In this document: positions 6,795 through 15,909 of the stretch, piece by piece
Numbering within the stretch: the first letter of the stretch is position 1
How the letters are laid out: the number at the start of each line of letters is the position of its first letter
Origin: a virus
IMG/VR virus record: IMGVR_UViG_3300030382_001886
Span: 1-24,361 of that record
Strand: one strand, 5' to 3'
Length of the DNA: 24,361 bases
Notes under the pieces: model-generated
Database searches by the model: none
What the model saw: only the letters and a program-made list of their open reading frames with translations
What the model was told of the DNA's origin: nothing
Made by a program: the position numbers and the translations under genes

Positions 6795-7154
6795 ATGGCT
6801 ATGCCAAGTTTTGCAGAAAACTATCCTAATCAGTTTTTAGAACCTAGGTTTCAAAATCCTTTTTTAGATTATCTTGAAGCAACTCCAGAAGGACAATTTG
6901 GAATATTTCAATCTATAGCTCAACCTTTTGCTACTGAAAAACGTAAAAGAGAAACAATATCCAACGTATTTCAACAGGCAAGAAACGAATTTTTAGGAGA
7001 ACTTGCAAGCGCTGCAAGGCAAGGTGAAACACCATCTCTTACTTTTTCAGAATTTTTAGAAAAATTTCCAGTATCACAAAGAATAGAACAACAAGCAGGA
7101 TCGCCTTACACAAGATCATTAGCTCCTCCAACAAGATTTTTATACGGATTTTAG
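6795..7154 (+). CDS. 119-aa unknown protein between portal and giant protein
   Basis: Begins MAMPSFAENYPNQFLEP and ends in an aromatic tail RFLYGF. The middle is helical, with charged segments (EKRKRETISNVFQQARNEF, about residues 49-67). It starts 3 bases after the stop of the 361-aa gene with GGAG as ribosome-binding sequence. Its stop codon is embedded in the AGGAGG site of the next gene. Its phenylalanine-rich 'NPF' segments recall the C-terminal half of the 361-aa protein, so both may belong to the same internal complex, but I recognise no family. Function is unknown. Confidence 0.75.
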   Translation: MAMPSFAENYPNQFLEPRFQNPFLDYLEATPEGQFGIFQSIAQPFATEKRKRETISNVFQQARNEFLGELASAARQGETPSLTFSEFLEKFPVSQRIEQQAGSPYTRSLAPPTRFLYGF

Positions 7155-7163
7155 GAGGCTCTT

Positions 7164-10100
7164 ATGGTAATGCGTAAGTTATACCAATTAGATAAAGGCA
7201 TTGATGCAAGTATAAAAAAATTTGCAAATGAAATGTACCCAGGATCGCCTTACAGCTTCCTTACCAATTTCCTTACTGGAGAAGGGTTTCAAAGTTACCA
7301 ACAAGAAAAAAGAAAAAAGGAGAGCAGAGAACAAAAAGTTCCTCAATCAGGAGGACCACAACCTTATTATTACGGAACACCAACACCAAGAGGTACTCCT
7401 TTACCTGGATCTGCTCCTCCTGAAGAAGGAATATGGAGAAAATGGTTATTTGACGAAGCGTTACCAGGAATAGGAAAAAATTTATTAAAAGTAGGTACTG
7501 CTGTCACAAGTCCAGATATATATAATTTACAATTATCAAAATCTGATCCCCTTGCTAAAGGAAAGCCTTTTAAAGAAATGGTACAACCTGCTGCTACACA
7601 AAAAACAAGAGATGACTTGTGGAATCAGGAATTACAAAATATTGCTAGAGGTCAACGAACAGTCCTTCCAGAAAGTTCGTATGAATGGCAGCTACCCTGG
7701 ATGGAAGATAAAGGAATTGAAAGTTCAGTAGGAAAAGCATTATTTGATACTGCAACTGGAGTTACACCATTTGATGTAGCATTACCAGCAGGTTTTGCAT
7801 CTAAAGTATTCCCTTGGGCAGTTAAAGGTTTAGCAGCAAAGTCAGCCTCGGCAACTAACTGGGGTAAAAAAATATTTTACGGAGCTCTACCAGCTATAGT
7901 AGAACCTCTATCCAGAAGTACAAGTTTTGCAGATAGATTCGCAGCAGAACTAGCTTTCGATCAAGCTATTAAGGCATCTACTGAGGCAGGTGGAATAGGG
8001 TTTGGATTAACAGCTCCTACAGTTTCTAATATGATTCTTCGTTCAGGAGGCAGGGCAATCACTAATATTGGAAAGAAAGGGTTGCATAATATTCCTACAC
8101 TTGATGATTATTTAAAAAACCCAGAGGCAGTCAATCAAATTAGACCAACAAGAATAATCCCTGGTCGAAATGTTCCAACAATAGCAGGTGGAGCAACAAA
8201 CCCAAAACCAACAGAATTTTATGGTAGAGATACAAGCGCACCAACTTCAGGCACCTCTAACGATCCAAGATTTTTAACAAATGGGGAGTTCCAAAGATTA
8301 AACTTTAAAATTAAATTAATGGATGCAAACGATATAACTACATCTAATGATCCGTACAGTCCAACATTTGCAAAAGATCCAAAATATCCAACAGTAAAAC
8401 AGCCAAGAGATAGGTTTGGAGATCCTTTAACATCAGCAGAAGAAAAGAAAAGTTTAATTGATATGGCTAAAAATTTAAGAGTTGATGAACTTATTGACGA
8501 TACATCAAGAATGGATAGTGGTTTGCCTATTATTGGTCAAGGTCACGTTGAAAGTGGAAATAAACGTATGATGGCAATAAAACTGGCTAGAAAAGATTAC
8601 CCTGAAGTTTACAAAGAATATATAAAAGTATTAAGGAATAGGCTTGAAGAATATGGAATACCTAGAACAGAATTAGATCAATTTGATTTAACAGAGCAAA
8701 TGCCTGTGTTGGTAAGGGAAAGACAGACAATATTACCAGATGATGCTCATTTGCCTATAGCAGAAAGAACAGTAAGGAAATATGTTATAGATGCAAATAA
8801 ATCAGGATTAGAAGAATTTTCTGTATTTGAAGAAGCAGGACAGTTAGCTGAAGCATGGAGTGACGATCTTCTAACTAGGATAATTCCAGTAGGAAAAAAT
8901 ATAAGAACAACTTTACAAGCAAGCTCTAACGCAGAAGTTGTAAATGCTTTTAGAAGTTTTGTTAAAGGAAACCCTAATGTAAAAAATTGGTTTAGAGGTG
9001 GTAAGTTAACAGAATTAGGAACTGACAAACTTACGCAAGGCTTAAGAGTAAAAATATTTGGACAAGACAATGCAGAATATTTAATTCAAAATATTGATGT
9101 AGTTCCTGACAATCAAACTAGATTATTGTTTAATGCTATAGATGAAGCTTTAGCACCATTAGCAGTAATTAAAGGTAAAACTAATAAATTTACTGAAGCA
9201 ACTGATTACGATATATCAAACGAAATTATTTCAGCTATAAAAAGATTTAGGACTATAAAAGATGAAACTGCACGACACAATGCAAGTTTAATAAAAGGTC
9301 AAACATCAAAAAGCCTTAAAACAGCAGTTGATGAATACTTGCAGCAAGGTCAAATGTTTGCTGAGTTTAAATCTGATGAAATTGAAACATTACTTTTAAC
9401 TTTATTTAATGGTATAGGAAGAAAATCAGCAACATCAAAACAACTATCAAGCGTGTTTAGCAAGTACGAACAACTTGTTGAACAAAACCTTGGCCAAGCA
9501 TCTATGATGCCAGTAACTAAATTACAGATTCTTGAACAAGCAATAAGAAGTGCTGCTCCAGAAGGAACAGAGCTTGTTACAGATAATGTAGGTAGAGTGG
9601 TTACAGCATTAGATGAGGAAGTTAAAGGGATAGATCCGAAAGTAGAAACTAAAAGCGTAGATGATACTACTTTTGATAAAGATGCAGACAACCCATTACC
9701 TAAAAAGAAGCACGAAGAAATTAAAAAACAAATTAAAGAAGATGGTGGATATGAAGAAGGAGAAGATCTTGCGTTTGGTAATGATGGAACAGAATCTGAC
9801 ATGAACCCACCTGGAGATAGAACTCCTGTAACCAAACAAAACCCTGAGATGCCTCTTATAAGATCGACAGGTACCCAAACTCGTTTTTCTAGTGGAGATG
9901 ATGCTATAAAAATGACAACAAGAGGTAGGGCAAGACACAACGAAAGGCCACTAGAACAAGTAGTACAAAAAGAACCTATTGTTATAGATCCTGATATAAA
10001 TAATGCTGATGATGCACCTAAAGTTGTTCCATCTCCTATGTTTAAGCAACTTTTAGGTGATGGCACAATAAACATTGGGTATAATGCAAAACAAAAAATT

Positions 10101-13100
10101 GTTAATAATCTATATTCATTTGTGCGCTCACTCAGAATAAAACCTGAACTTTTAAATATAAAGCATAAAGAAGGAAATCTTATAGAGGGAATGATTGATT
10201 TTTGGGAAAGCAAAACAAGGATTGCTGAAACACAAGCTACTAGAATCGGAGAAGTTGTAGAAGCCAGATTAAATGCTGTATTTAAGGTTAATAAAAATGG
10301 AACTGTAGACAACGTGCATCTTATTGAAAAATCTTTAACTGACAACAAAGGCAATATTGTTTTAAAAAATGGAAAAGAAATTATTAAAAAATTCAAACCT
10401 ACTCTTACTGACATAGCGGCAAGGTGGCCTGAGTATGTAGGAGAATTGTCTGAAAAACAGGTCAAGGCAATGGAATCAGTTCAAGATGAAGTTTTACCTG
10501 TTAGTCAGTTATGGAGTGAACTAGAAGAAGTTGCTGAAAAATATGGTATATCCAATTACAAGGATGCAATAACTATAAGAGCTGACATTATGGAGGGAGG
10601 ATTTTATTTACCAAGAGGTGGTGAAATAGGTGATGGAACTCTTGATATAGGCAGAGTAATAAAGAAAAGATCTAAGCCTTGGAATAAAACTGCTAAGTTT
10701 GATAGTCAGGGAGAAGGCATAGATAACGGAATTGAATACGATTCTCTTAAAGATTCTATTCAAAAATTAACTAGAAGTGTTTTAAATCAACACATTAATA
10801 TTGTGCTTTCAACAGCATCTAAAAATTTTAGGGATGCAAGTGGAGAACCTGTATGGAGAACATTAAATGATCTTGTTGAAATGGAAAACCCTGGATTAAA
10901 AGTAAAGTTAGATGGCATTAAAAAAGAATGGAGCAGGCTTACAGGGTTAAGAAATATGCTTGAAGTAAGAACACAAGATGTTGGTGATACACTATTAGAT
11001 GAACATAGTGGAAATTTAGATAGAATTTTTGAAATACTTACCAAAAAATTATATGTGGTTAAAGCTGGACCAAATAAAAATTACACAAAAAAACAAATAG
11101 AAAATGCTTTAAGTGATTTATTAAAACAATTAAGTCCAGTCAGGCAAGAATTTAATTCAGCATTAAAAAGACTTGATAAGCAAGGTTACGAAGGTTATAG
11201 AAAATTAAGTGATTTAGGATTCAAAGAATTATCTAATATGTATTTAGATGAAACAGCTGCTAAATCTTTTCTTAATTTTTTTGATGATCTTAGTTCTACT
11301 CAAAAAAATGGTGTTTTACAATTTATGCAAACATTTAATGCTGCTTATTTGATGACCAAATCAACTGTTGACTTTTCTGGTCCTGGTATTCAGGGAAGCG
11401 TTGGTATGTGGACAAATCCTAAAGTTTGGGGAAAGGCAACTTTAGCAAACTTTAAAGCGTTTGTAGATCCAAAAACATTAGGTAAAAGACTTGTTGAATT
11501 TGATAACCAAGCTGCAAAAACAGGCAGACCAACTGTAAGAGAAGCTGTAATTGAAGGATTAGTAATAAATCGAAACATTTCTGAAATTCAAATGGGTGTC
11601 GGTAATTCAATTAGAATGAAAAAAGTATTAGATAAATTAGGAGGCATGACTCCACTTTCTTTTAACAGAGCTTTTACAGATTTTGGAAATGTATACAGGT
11701 TAGGAGAATTTGATAGTTTGGTTGAAGAAGCTGTAGCTAGAGGCAGAACAATAGAAGATATGCGTGCAGACGGAACTTTAAAAACTTTTGCTGAAATAGC
11801 AAATAAACTTAGTGGAACAATGAATTTAAGCAGAAGGTATAGGAATTTTACAGATATAGCAGCAGCAACTTTATTTGCACAAAGATACTATATGGTCAGA
11901 GCTAGAAATATGTATAAAGCTATAAAAGGAACAGCAAATCCTTTTACAAAAGACTTAGAATCAAAAATTATGGCTAGAAGATATCAAAAATTCTTCGCTT
12001 ACACAACAACAGTTACTTATCTTATTAATTCAGCACAGGGGGAGGAAACAGATTTTTCACCTATAGTTAGAGATCCAGTAACAAAAAAGTGGAGAAAAAA
12101 TGGTAACTTTATGGCACTTCACATACCTTTTTCTGATAAACAATGGTCTTTAATGGGTTCTGTAATAAATATACCTGGTCACATATTTAGCTTTGTGGCT
12201 GGCACAGCTAATGCAATACAAAATAAAAGCCCTAAGAGAGCTTTAGACCAATTGATGGGTACAGGAAGAAGTGTAGGTTCAGGTATGATTAAATTAATGA
12301 ATGAAGAATGGAATGGAACGCCTATATGGGATAAAAGAGATTGGACAGAAGGTAGAAGCGAACAAGTTTTAGTTGATATACTTATGTATTTAGGGGATGC
12401 GTTTTCTCCATTTTCATTTGAGGCTATTGCAGAAGTAACGGAAGATGGAGTTAAAAATGCTAAAGAATTTCTTGAATCAGAAAAGAAAGTTATGGATTTG
12501 GGAGTGTTAGTTAGAGATTATGGAGTTGACACAGCAGAAGCAGTAGCTGAATTTGGTGGACAGGTTACTTCAGATCAAAGTTATACAGATATATTAATAC
12601 AAGAAACCAGAAAAAGAGGCATAGACTTTACAAGGCTAGAACCACATCAGAAAAAAGATTTTAAAGAAATTGTTCAAGAAAAATATGCTAAAGAAAAACG
12701 AGGATTAGTTAGAGCAGTAGGACAATTATTTGGTAGGTCAACTGAAGCATTAGGCACTCCACATCAAAGATTACAAGAGCAAAGAATATTTAAACAGCGA
12801 GAATACCTTGAACGACTAAAGCGTGGCTATGGAAAAGGTGGCATAAATGATACTTATGGACCAAAACAATTTGCTAGAGATGTAAGAAATGCAGATGCTG
12901 ATTACTACACTAAGCGCCAAGGTCAAATTGAAAAAGACGGAGATCCTTATGTAGACGAACATTCTTACGAAGAATCTAGCGAAAACATAATTGCATCAGA
13001 ACAATACTACGATATGATGGAAGTTTATTATGATAAAGAACTTGAAGAAACCGATCCTGCAAGATTTGAATTGCAAGACAAATTATTTTTAGGGCAAGAA

Positions 13101-13580
13101 GTTGAATTAAAAGATGGAAGCGTTATTGGTAATTGGACACCTGAACAGATTGAATATGTATCAAGAAACATAAATGACCTTTATTACGAACCTGAAGTTT
13201 TAGAAAAAATGATGCAATATGGTCAAATGGGAGTTTACCCACTTAAATATTGGCATAAAGACAGAAAAAAATCTGAAGATGCACGAAAAAGATTTAAAAA
13301 CGCAGGTAGCCCTGGAAGTGCATTAGATCCAAACGCAGTATTTTTGTGGGATTCAAGAACATTTAACTTACGAGTGCAGGTTCCAGAAAAAGTCCAAGAA
13401 AAAGTCCAAGCCTACTTACCATTTATTAATTATCTAAATGAAAATGCAGAAATCCCACCTACTCCAACACCTAGACTTACTCCAGTTCCTGTAGGTGCAG
13501 ATGCTCCATCAACAGATGCTATTATGCCTTGGCCTACGCCTTCAGCTATAGGTACAAAGCCTGGATGGAGTCCACGATAA
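7164..13580 (+). CDS. Giant polyvalent-type protein with ParB/DdrB-like domain; probable ejected virion protein
   Basis: At 2138 residues this fills about a quarter of the window. Visible parts in order: a basic start and Pro/Gly-rich linker (about 55-95); a hydrophobic Ala/Gly-rich region (195-300); a DdrB-like ParB-superfamily domain (about 412-570) with GQGHVESGNKR at 458-468, then P-V-L-V-R and DANKSGLEEF; a charged linker (810-945); a long helical region; a block at about 1395-1760 with the 'STVDFSGPGIQGSV' and 'RYYMVRARNMYKA' segments and mildly hydrophobic stretches near 1610 and 1663-1680; charged helices; and a Pro-rich tail. The ParB domain plus the C-terminal block match the 'polyvalent protein' architecture (Iyer, Burroughs and Aravind), thought to be delivered with phage DNA. 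A perfect AGGAGG precedes the ATG by 5 bases. No protease, lysozyme or methylase motif was recognised. Confidence 0.8.
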   Translation: MVMRKLYQLDKGIDASIKKFANEMYPGSPYSFLTNFLTGEGFQSYQQEKRKKESREQKVPQSGGPQPYYYGTPTPRGTPLPGSAPPEEGIWRKWLFDEALPGIGKNLLKVGTAVTSPDIYNLQLSKSDPLAKGKPFKEMVQPAATQKTRDDLWNQELQNIARGQRTVLPESSYEWQLPWMEDKGIESSVGKALFDTATGVTPFDVALPAGFASKVFPWAVKGLAAKSASATNWGKKIFYGALPAIVEPLSRSTSFADRFAAELAFDQAIKASTEAGGIGFGLTAPTVSNMILRSGGRAITNIGKKGLHNIPTLDDYLKNPEAVNQIRPTRIIPGRNVPTIAGGATNPKPTEFYGRDTSAPTSGTSNDPRFLTNGEFQRLNFKIKLMDANDITTSNDPYSPTFAKDPKYPTVKQPRDRFGDPLTSAEEKKSLIDMAKNLRVDELIDDTSRMDSGLPIIGQGHVESGNKRMMAIKLARKDYPEVYKEYIKVLRNRLEEYGIPRTELDQFDLTEQMPVLVRERQTILPDDAHLPIAERTVRKYVIDANKSGLEEFSVFEEAGQLAEAWSDDLLTRIIPVGKNIRTTLQASSNAEVVNAFRSFVKGNPNVKNWFRGGKLTELGTDKLTQGLRVKIFGQDNAEYLIQNIDVVPDNQTRLLFNAIDEALAPLAVIKGKTNKFTEATDYDISNEIISAIKRFRTIKDETARHNASLIKGQTSKSLKTAVDEYLQQGQMFAEFKSDEIETLLLTLFNGIGRKSATSKQLSSVFSKYEQLVEQNLGQASMMPVTKLQILEQAIRSAAPEGTELVTDNVGRVVTALDEEVKGIDPKVETKSVDDTTFDKDADNPLPKKKHEEIKKQIKEDGGYEEGEDLAFGNDGTESDMNPPGDRTPVTKQNPEMPLIRSTGTQTRFSSGDDAIKMTTRGRARHNERPLEQVVQKEPIVIDPDINNADDAPKVVPSPMFKQLLGDGTINIGYNAKQKIVNNLYSFVRSLRIKPELLNIKHKEGNLIEGMIDFWESKTRIAETQATRIGEVVEARLNAVFKVNKNGTVDNVHLIEKSLTDNKGNIVLKNGKEIIKKFKPTLTDIAARWPEYVGELSEKQVKAMESVQDEVLPVSQLWSELEEVAEKYGISNYKDAITIRADIMEGGFYLPRGGEIGDGTLDIGRVIKKRSKPWNKTAKFDSQGEGIDNGIEYDSLKDSIQKLTRSVLNQHINIVLSTASKNFRDASGEPVWRTLNDLVEMENPGLKVKLDGIKKEWSRLTGLRNMLEVRTQDVGDTLLDEHSGNLDRIFEILTKKLYVVKAGPNKNYTKKQIENALSDLLKQLSPVRQEFNSALKRLDKQGYEGYRKLSDLGFKELSNMYLDETAAKSFLNFFDDLSSTQKNGVLQFMQTFNAAYLMTKSTVDFSGPGIQGSVGMWTNPKVWGKATLANFKAFVDPKTLGKRLVEFDNQAAKTGRPTVREAVIEGLVINRNISEIQMGVGNSIRMKKVLDKLGGMTPLSFNRAFTDFGNVYRLGEFDSLVEEAVARGRTIEDMRADGTLKTFAEIANKLSGTMNLSRRYRNFTDIAAATLFAQRYYMVRARNMYKAIKGTANPFTKDLESKIMARRYQKFFAYTTTVTYLINSAQGEETDFSPIVRDPVTKKWRKNGNFMALHIPFSDKQWSLMGSVINIPGHIFSFVAGTANAIQNKSPKRALDQLMGTGRSVGSGMIKLMNEEWNGTPIWDKRDWTEGRSEQVLVDILMYLGDAFSPFSFEAIAEVTEDGVKNAKEFLESEKKVMDLGVLVRDYGVDTAEAVAEFGGQVTSDQSYTDILIQETRKRGIDFTRLEPHQKKDFKEIVQEKYAKEKRGLVRAVGQLFGRSTEALGTPHQRLQEQRIFKQREYLERLKRGYGKGGINDTYGPKQFARDVRNADADYYTKRQGQIEKDGDPYVDEHSYEESSENIIASEQYYDMMEVYYDKELEETDPARFELQDKLFLGQEVELKDGSVIGNWTPEQIEYVSRNINDLYYEPEVLEKMMQYGQMGVYPLKYWHKDRKKSEDARKRFKNAGSPGSALDPNAVFLWDSRTFNLRVQVPEKVQEKVQAYLPFINYLNENAEIPPTPTPRLTPVPVGADAPSTDAIMPWPTPSAIGTKPGWSPR

Positions 13581-13598
13581 AAGGTTTAACTTGAATTA

Positions 13599-13628
13599 TT
13601 GACAAAATCTTCCAACTACATTTAGGAT
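13599..13628 (+). promoter_or_regulatory. Sigma70-like promoter upstream of scaffold/capsid genes
   Basis: TTGACA (13599-13604), a perfect -35, is followed after 18 bases by TAGGAT (13623-13628, four of six matches to TATAAT). It lies in the 93-base gap after the giant gene, the first sizeable gap in the operon, and would provide extra transcription of the abundantly needed scaffold and capsid genes. Confidence 0.55.
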
Positions 13629-13656
13629 TATACAAACGACATATTTGTCGTATAAT
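13628..13656 (+). promoter_or_regulatory. Second promoter with a dyad touching its -10
   Basis: A perfect TATAAT at 13651-13656 has TTATAC 17 bases upstream (13628-13633). Inverted repeats ACGACA (13636-13641) and TGTCGT (13646-13651) fill the spacer and touch the -10 box, a typical operator placement. The downstream ribosome-binding site is AGGAGA (13665-13670). Either this or the neighbouring TTGACA promoter could be the active one. Confidence 0.45.
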
Positions 13657-13673
13657 TTTAGTACAGGAGAAAA

Positions 13674-14549
13674 ATGACAACTGAAAGAACTTCTTCAGAC
13701 GCTGTCACTCAGGAGCCTCAACAACAGGAACCAGATCTTCTTACCGATAACACTACAGAAGAACAATTACAAACTGAAGTAGATCAAGGATTATCGGAAG
13801 GAGCTAAAGAGAATGTTGAATCTGGGGAGCCTGAATCAAGCGATCAGGGAGCAGAAACTACAGAGGTTAGCAATAACGACTCTACACAACCACCACAACA
13901 AGAAGAAAATCGTGCTTATTCTCATGAAGAAGTATCGAAAATTCAAAGTAGTTACGATAAACGTGCAGCTGAGAATGACAAACAAGTTTCTCAGCTACAA
14001 GAGCAAGTTAATCAATTACAGCAACAGTCAACTACCCAGAATCAACAGTATTCAGAGCAACAAATAGTTGGTGCTAGGGATTCTTTCATTAGAGATAAAA
14101 CTCAATGGTTGGTTCAACAGGGAGTAGATGAATCACAAGCTACTATGCAAGCAAGACAGGAAGGTGAAGCTGCTGCTCAAACTGCCATGGCTCAAATGAA
14201 ATTGGACCAAGAAAAGCAGTCAATAGAGCAACAGAAACAAGAACTGGATCGTCAAGCAAAGGTAACTGTTACAAATCAAATAGCTAGTAGGTACAATGTA
14301 TCAGCTGGCGACCTTGAAGGATTTACTACACCTCAACAAATGGAAAAGTATGCTGCTGCTGTAAGCCAAACTAATAAGGTTGTTAGAGAAACGACTCCAC
14401 AACTTAACACTTCAGGCGATGTTCCTCCTGATAACATTCCAAGCAATGATGACGACATTCTTGACAGATTTGCTTCTGGTGATCCAAAAATCACTATGGA
14501 TATGTATGAAGGCGCCATGAAAAGAATGAATCCAAATTGGAACGGATAA
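13674..14549 (+). CDS. Probable scaffold (capsid assembly) protein
   Basis: The 291-aa product is acidic and Gln/Glu-rich. It has a disordered N-terminal third, a long coiled coil (about residues 85-200, with repeated 'QLQEQVNQLQQQ'-type heptads), and a short C-terminal helix with aromatic and basic residues (M-Y-E-G-A-M-K-R-M-N-P-N-W). An acidic, coiled-coil protein immediately before the major capsid gene is the classical arrangement of a scaffolding protein, which shapes the procapsid and leaves during packaging; the basic C-terminal helix is typically what binds the coat protein. The start is set by AGGAGA 3 bases before the ATG. No protease domain is seen. Confidence 0.8.
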   Translation: MTTERTSSDAVTQEPQQQEPDLLTDNTTEEQLQTEVDQGLSEGAKENVESGEPESSDQGAETTEVSNNDSTQPPQQEENRAYSHEEVSKIQSSYDKRAAENDKQVSQLQEQVNQLQQQSTTQNQQYSEQQIVGARDSFIRDKTQWLVQQGVDESQATMQARQEGEAAAQTAMAQMKLDQEKQSIEQQKQELDRQAKVTVTNQIASRYNVSAGDLEGFTTPQQMEKYAAAVSQTNKVVRETTPQLNTSGDVPPDNIPSNDDDILDRFASGDPKITMDMYEGAMKRMNPNWNG

Positions 14550-14576
14550 AAAACTTTTAAAAAATAAGGAAAAACA

Positions 14577-15449
14577 ATGGCAACAAGCGTACAAACTGCC
14601 TCAACTGGTAATTTAAGTTCGGTACAAAGAACTATAATTGCTCAAATGAGGTACACAGAAGAACACAATATGCCTGTTGTTGGTTTAATAGAAAAGTTTA
14701 CTTTAGGTAAAGGTGAGAAACAAATTGACATTCCAAAAGCTGCGCAGGCAACTGCATCAGATTTGGTTGATGGTCAAGATATGACAGATTCTGAAGAAAT
14801 TAGTGCTTCAATAGTATCTGCAACTACCTCTGAAGTTGGACTTAAATTTATAATAACCGACAAATTGGCAAGACAATTTAACCAAGACGTAATGCAAGTA
14901 ATCGGCAGACAAGGTGGAGATGCTATGGCAAGGAAAAAAGACACCGATGCTATCGCTCTTTTTGCTAGTTTTAGTACACAACTTGGAGCCGATGGTGCAA
15001 ACTTTAGTTTGGCTAATGCTACTTCAGCTATAGCAAGAGGAAAAGGTGACAAATTTGGAACTAATCCATTTATCGTTCATCATCCAAACGCTATATTTAA
15101 GTTAACACAAAGCTTAACTACACCTTTGGCTACTTACCCACTACCAGACGTATTCAACAAACCACCAGTAAAAGATTTCTTTACAGGAATTAGAATTGGT
15201 GGAGTACCATTCTTTGAAGATGGAAACATCCAAAAAGTATCTGGCGTTGATTCTGGTTATGGCGTATTAGCTACTTCAGGAGCTATGGGTCACGTCACAT
15301 CTGCTGCTCGAAACGTAGAGCGACAGAGAGATGCTTCTCTTAGAGCTACTGAAATGGTTATAACAGAGGACTATGGAATGTTTGAACTAGACGACTCTAG
15401 GGGAGCTAGATTACAATATGAAATAGGAAACCACTCAACGAGTGCATAA
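14577..15449 (+). CDS. Major capsid protein, HK97 fold
   Basis: The 290-aa product forms the icosahedral shell. It starts with a short flexible arm, then a segment on a conserved pattern 'MPVVGLIEKFTLGKGEKQID'. After that come a region resembling the E-loop and spine helix (residues about 84-130, including LKFIITDKLARQF), 'NPFIVHHPNAIFKL' (about 163-176), 'GVPFFEDGN' and a C-terminal beta-rich end, consistent with short HK97-fold coat proteins of podo- and siphoviruses. Its position after the scaffold gene and the strong AAGGA ribosome-binding sequence support this. There is no delta-domain and no protease, so maturation probably depends on the separate scaffold. Confidence is from fold-like pattern and context, not a database match. 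Confidence 0.85.
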   Translation: MATSVQTASTGNLSSVQRTIIAQMRYTEEHNMPVVGLIEKFTLGKGEKQIDIPKAAQATASDLVDGQDMTDSEEISASIVSATTSEVGLKFIITDKLARQFNQDVMQVIGRQGGDAMARKKDTDAIALFASFSTQLGADGANFSLANATSAIARGKGDKFGTNPFIVHHPNAIFKLTQSLTTPLATYPLPDVFNKPPVKDFFTGIRIGGVPFFEDGNIQKVSGVDSGYGVLATSGAMGHVTSAARNVERQRDASLRATEMVITEDYGMFELDDSRGARLQYEIGNHSTSA

Positions 15450-15460
15450 AGGAGTAAGTA

Positions 15461-15799
15461 ATGGCAGTTGATACTGAATTAAGACAGCAAATCAATGCAC
15501 AAGGATTTTCAGTTGGCGACATCGAAACTTATGGTGGCGTACCAAGAATTACTTTGTACAGCGAGGAAACTGTTACAGACGAAAAAGCACAACCTGTTAA
15601 AAGTAAGGATGGAACCATCAAAACAAGATGGGTTCCTCAACCAAATTTACCAGGAGATGCTGATAGTTTGAGGAAATATTTTGCGAGAGGACTTAAATTG
15701 TCACCTCCAGGAAAACCTAAAAGTTCAGATCATCCATTAATTAACCCTTCGTTTATAAAAGGTGCAACCTTAGATAAAAATGGAAACCCATTAATTTAG
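15461..15799 (+). CDS. 112-aa head-region protein, unknown
   Basis: A small protein directly after the capsid gene (11 bases, with a strong AAGGAG site). It has an acidic/helical start (DTELRQQINAQGF), a beta-type middle, and a Pro/Lys-rich second half (LSPPGKPKSSDHPLINPSF). No cysteines and no membrane segment. Its position fits a minor head, capsid-linking or completion protein; no family is recognised. It is followed by an unusual structured 110-base gap before the next gene. Confidence 0.75.
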   Translation: MAVDTELRQQINAQGFSVGDIETYGGVPRITLYSEETVTDEKAQPVKSKDGTIKTRWVPQPNLPGDADSLRKYFARGLKLSPPGKPKSSDHPLINPSFIKGATLDKNGNPLI

Positions 15800-15811
15800 G
15801 GTTGCGCTTAA

Positions 15812-15859
15812 ACTGGATGTAAAGATCAGGCGAGTCCAGTATAATCTTTTCGACTGATC
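15812..15859 (+). promoter_or_regulatory. Possible H-type RNA pseudoknot in the capsid operon
   Basis: ACTGGA (15812-15817) can pair with TCCAGT (15835-15840), and GATCAG (15824-15829), which lies in that loop, can pair with CTGATC (15854-15859). The two 6-bp helices interleave as in an H-type pseudoknot. A further short stem CAGG/CCTG (15861-15864/15877-15880) follows, then the AGGAGG ribosome-binding site (15896-15901). A TATAAT (15840-15845) overlaps but lacks a -35. A leader control element or processing site is possible; the pairing is seen, the function is inferred. Confidence 0.4.
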
Positions 15860-15909
15860 GCAGGGTGTATAAGAAACCTGTAACAAAAATTAAATAGGAG
15901 GTTAAGCAA

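Noticed and set aside
3976-7305. Similar 'GEGYQSY' (portal) and 'GEGFQSY' (giant protein) strings
   Set aside because: Seven-residue resemblance with no surrounding similarity; probably chance.
9350-10465. Long open frame of 371 codons on the minus strand
   Set aside because: It lies antisense within the giant gene, has no ribosome-binding site, and its Ser/Pro/Leu-rich product is what antisense reading of the sense codons gives.
15800-15909. Possible tRNA or known riboswitch in the gap after the 112-aa gene
   Set aside because: No cloverleaf, T-loop or conserved riboswitch core could be built; only the pseudoknot-like pairing remains.
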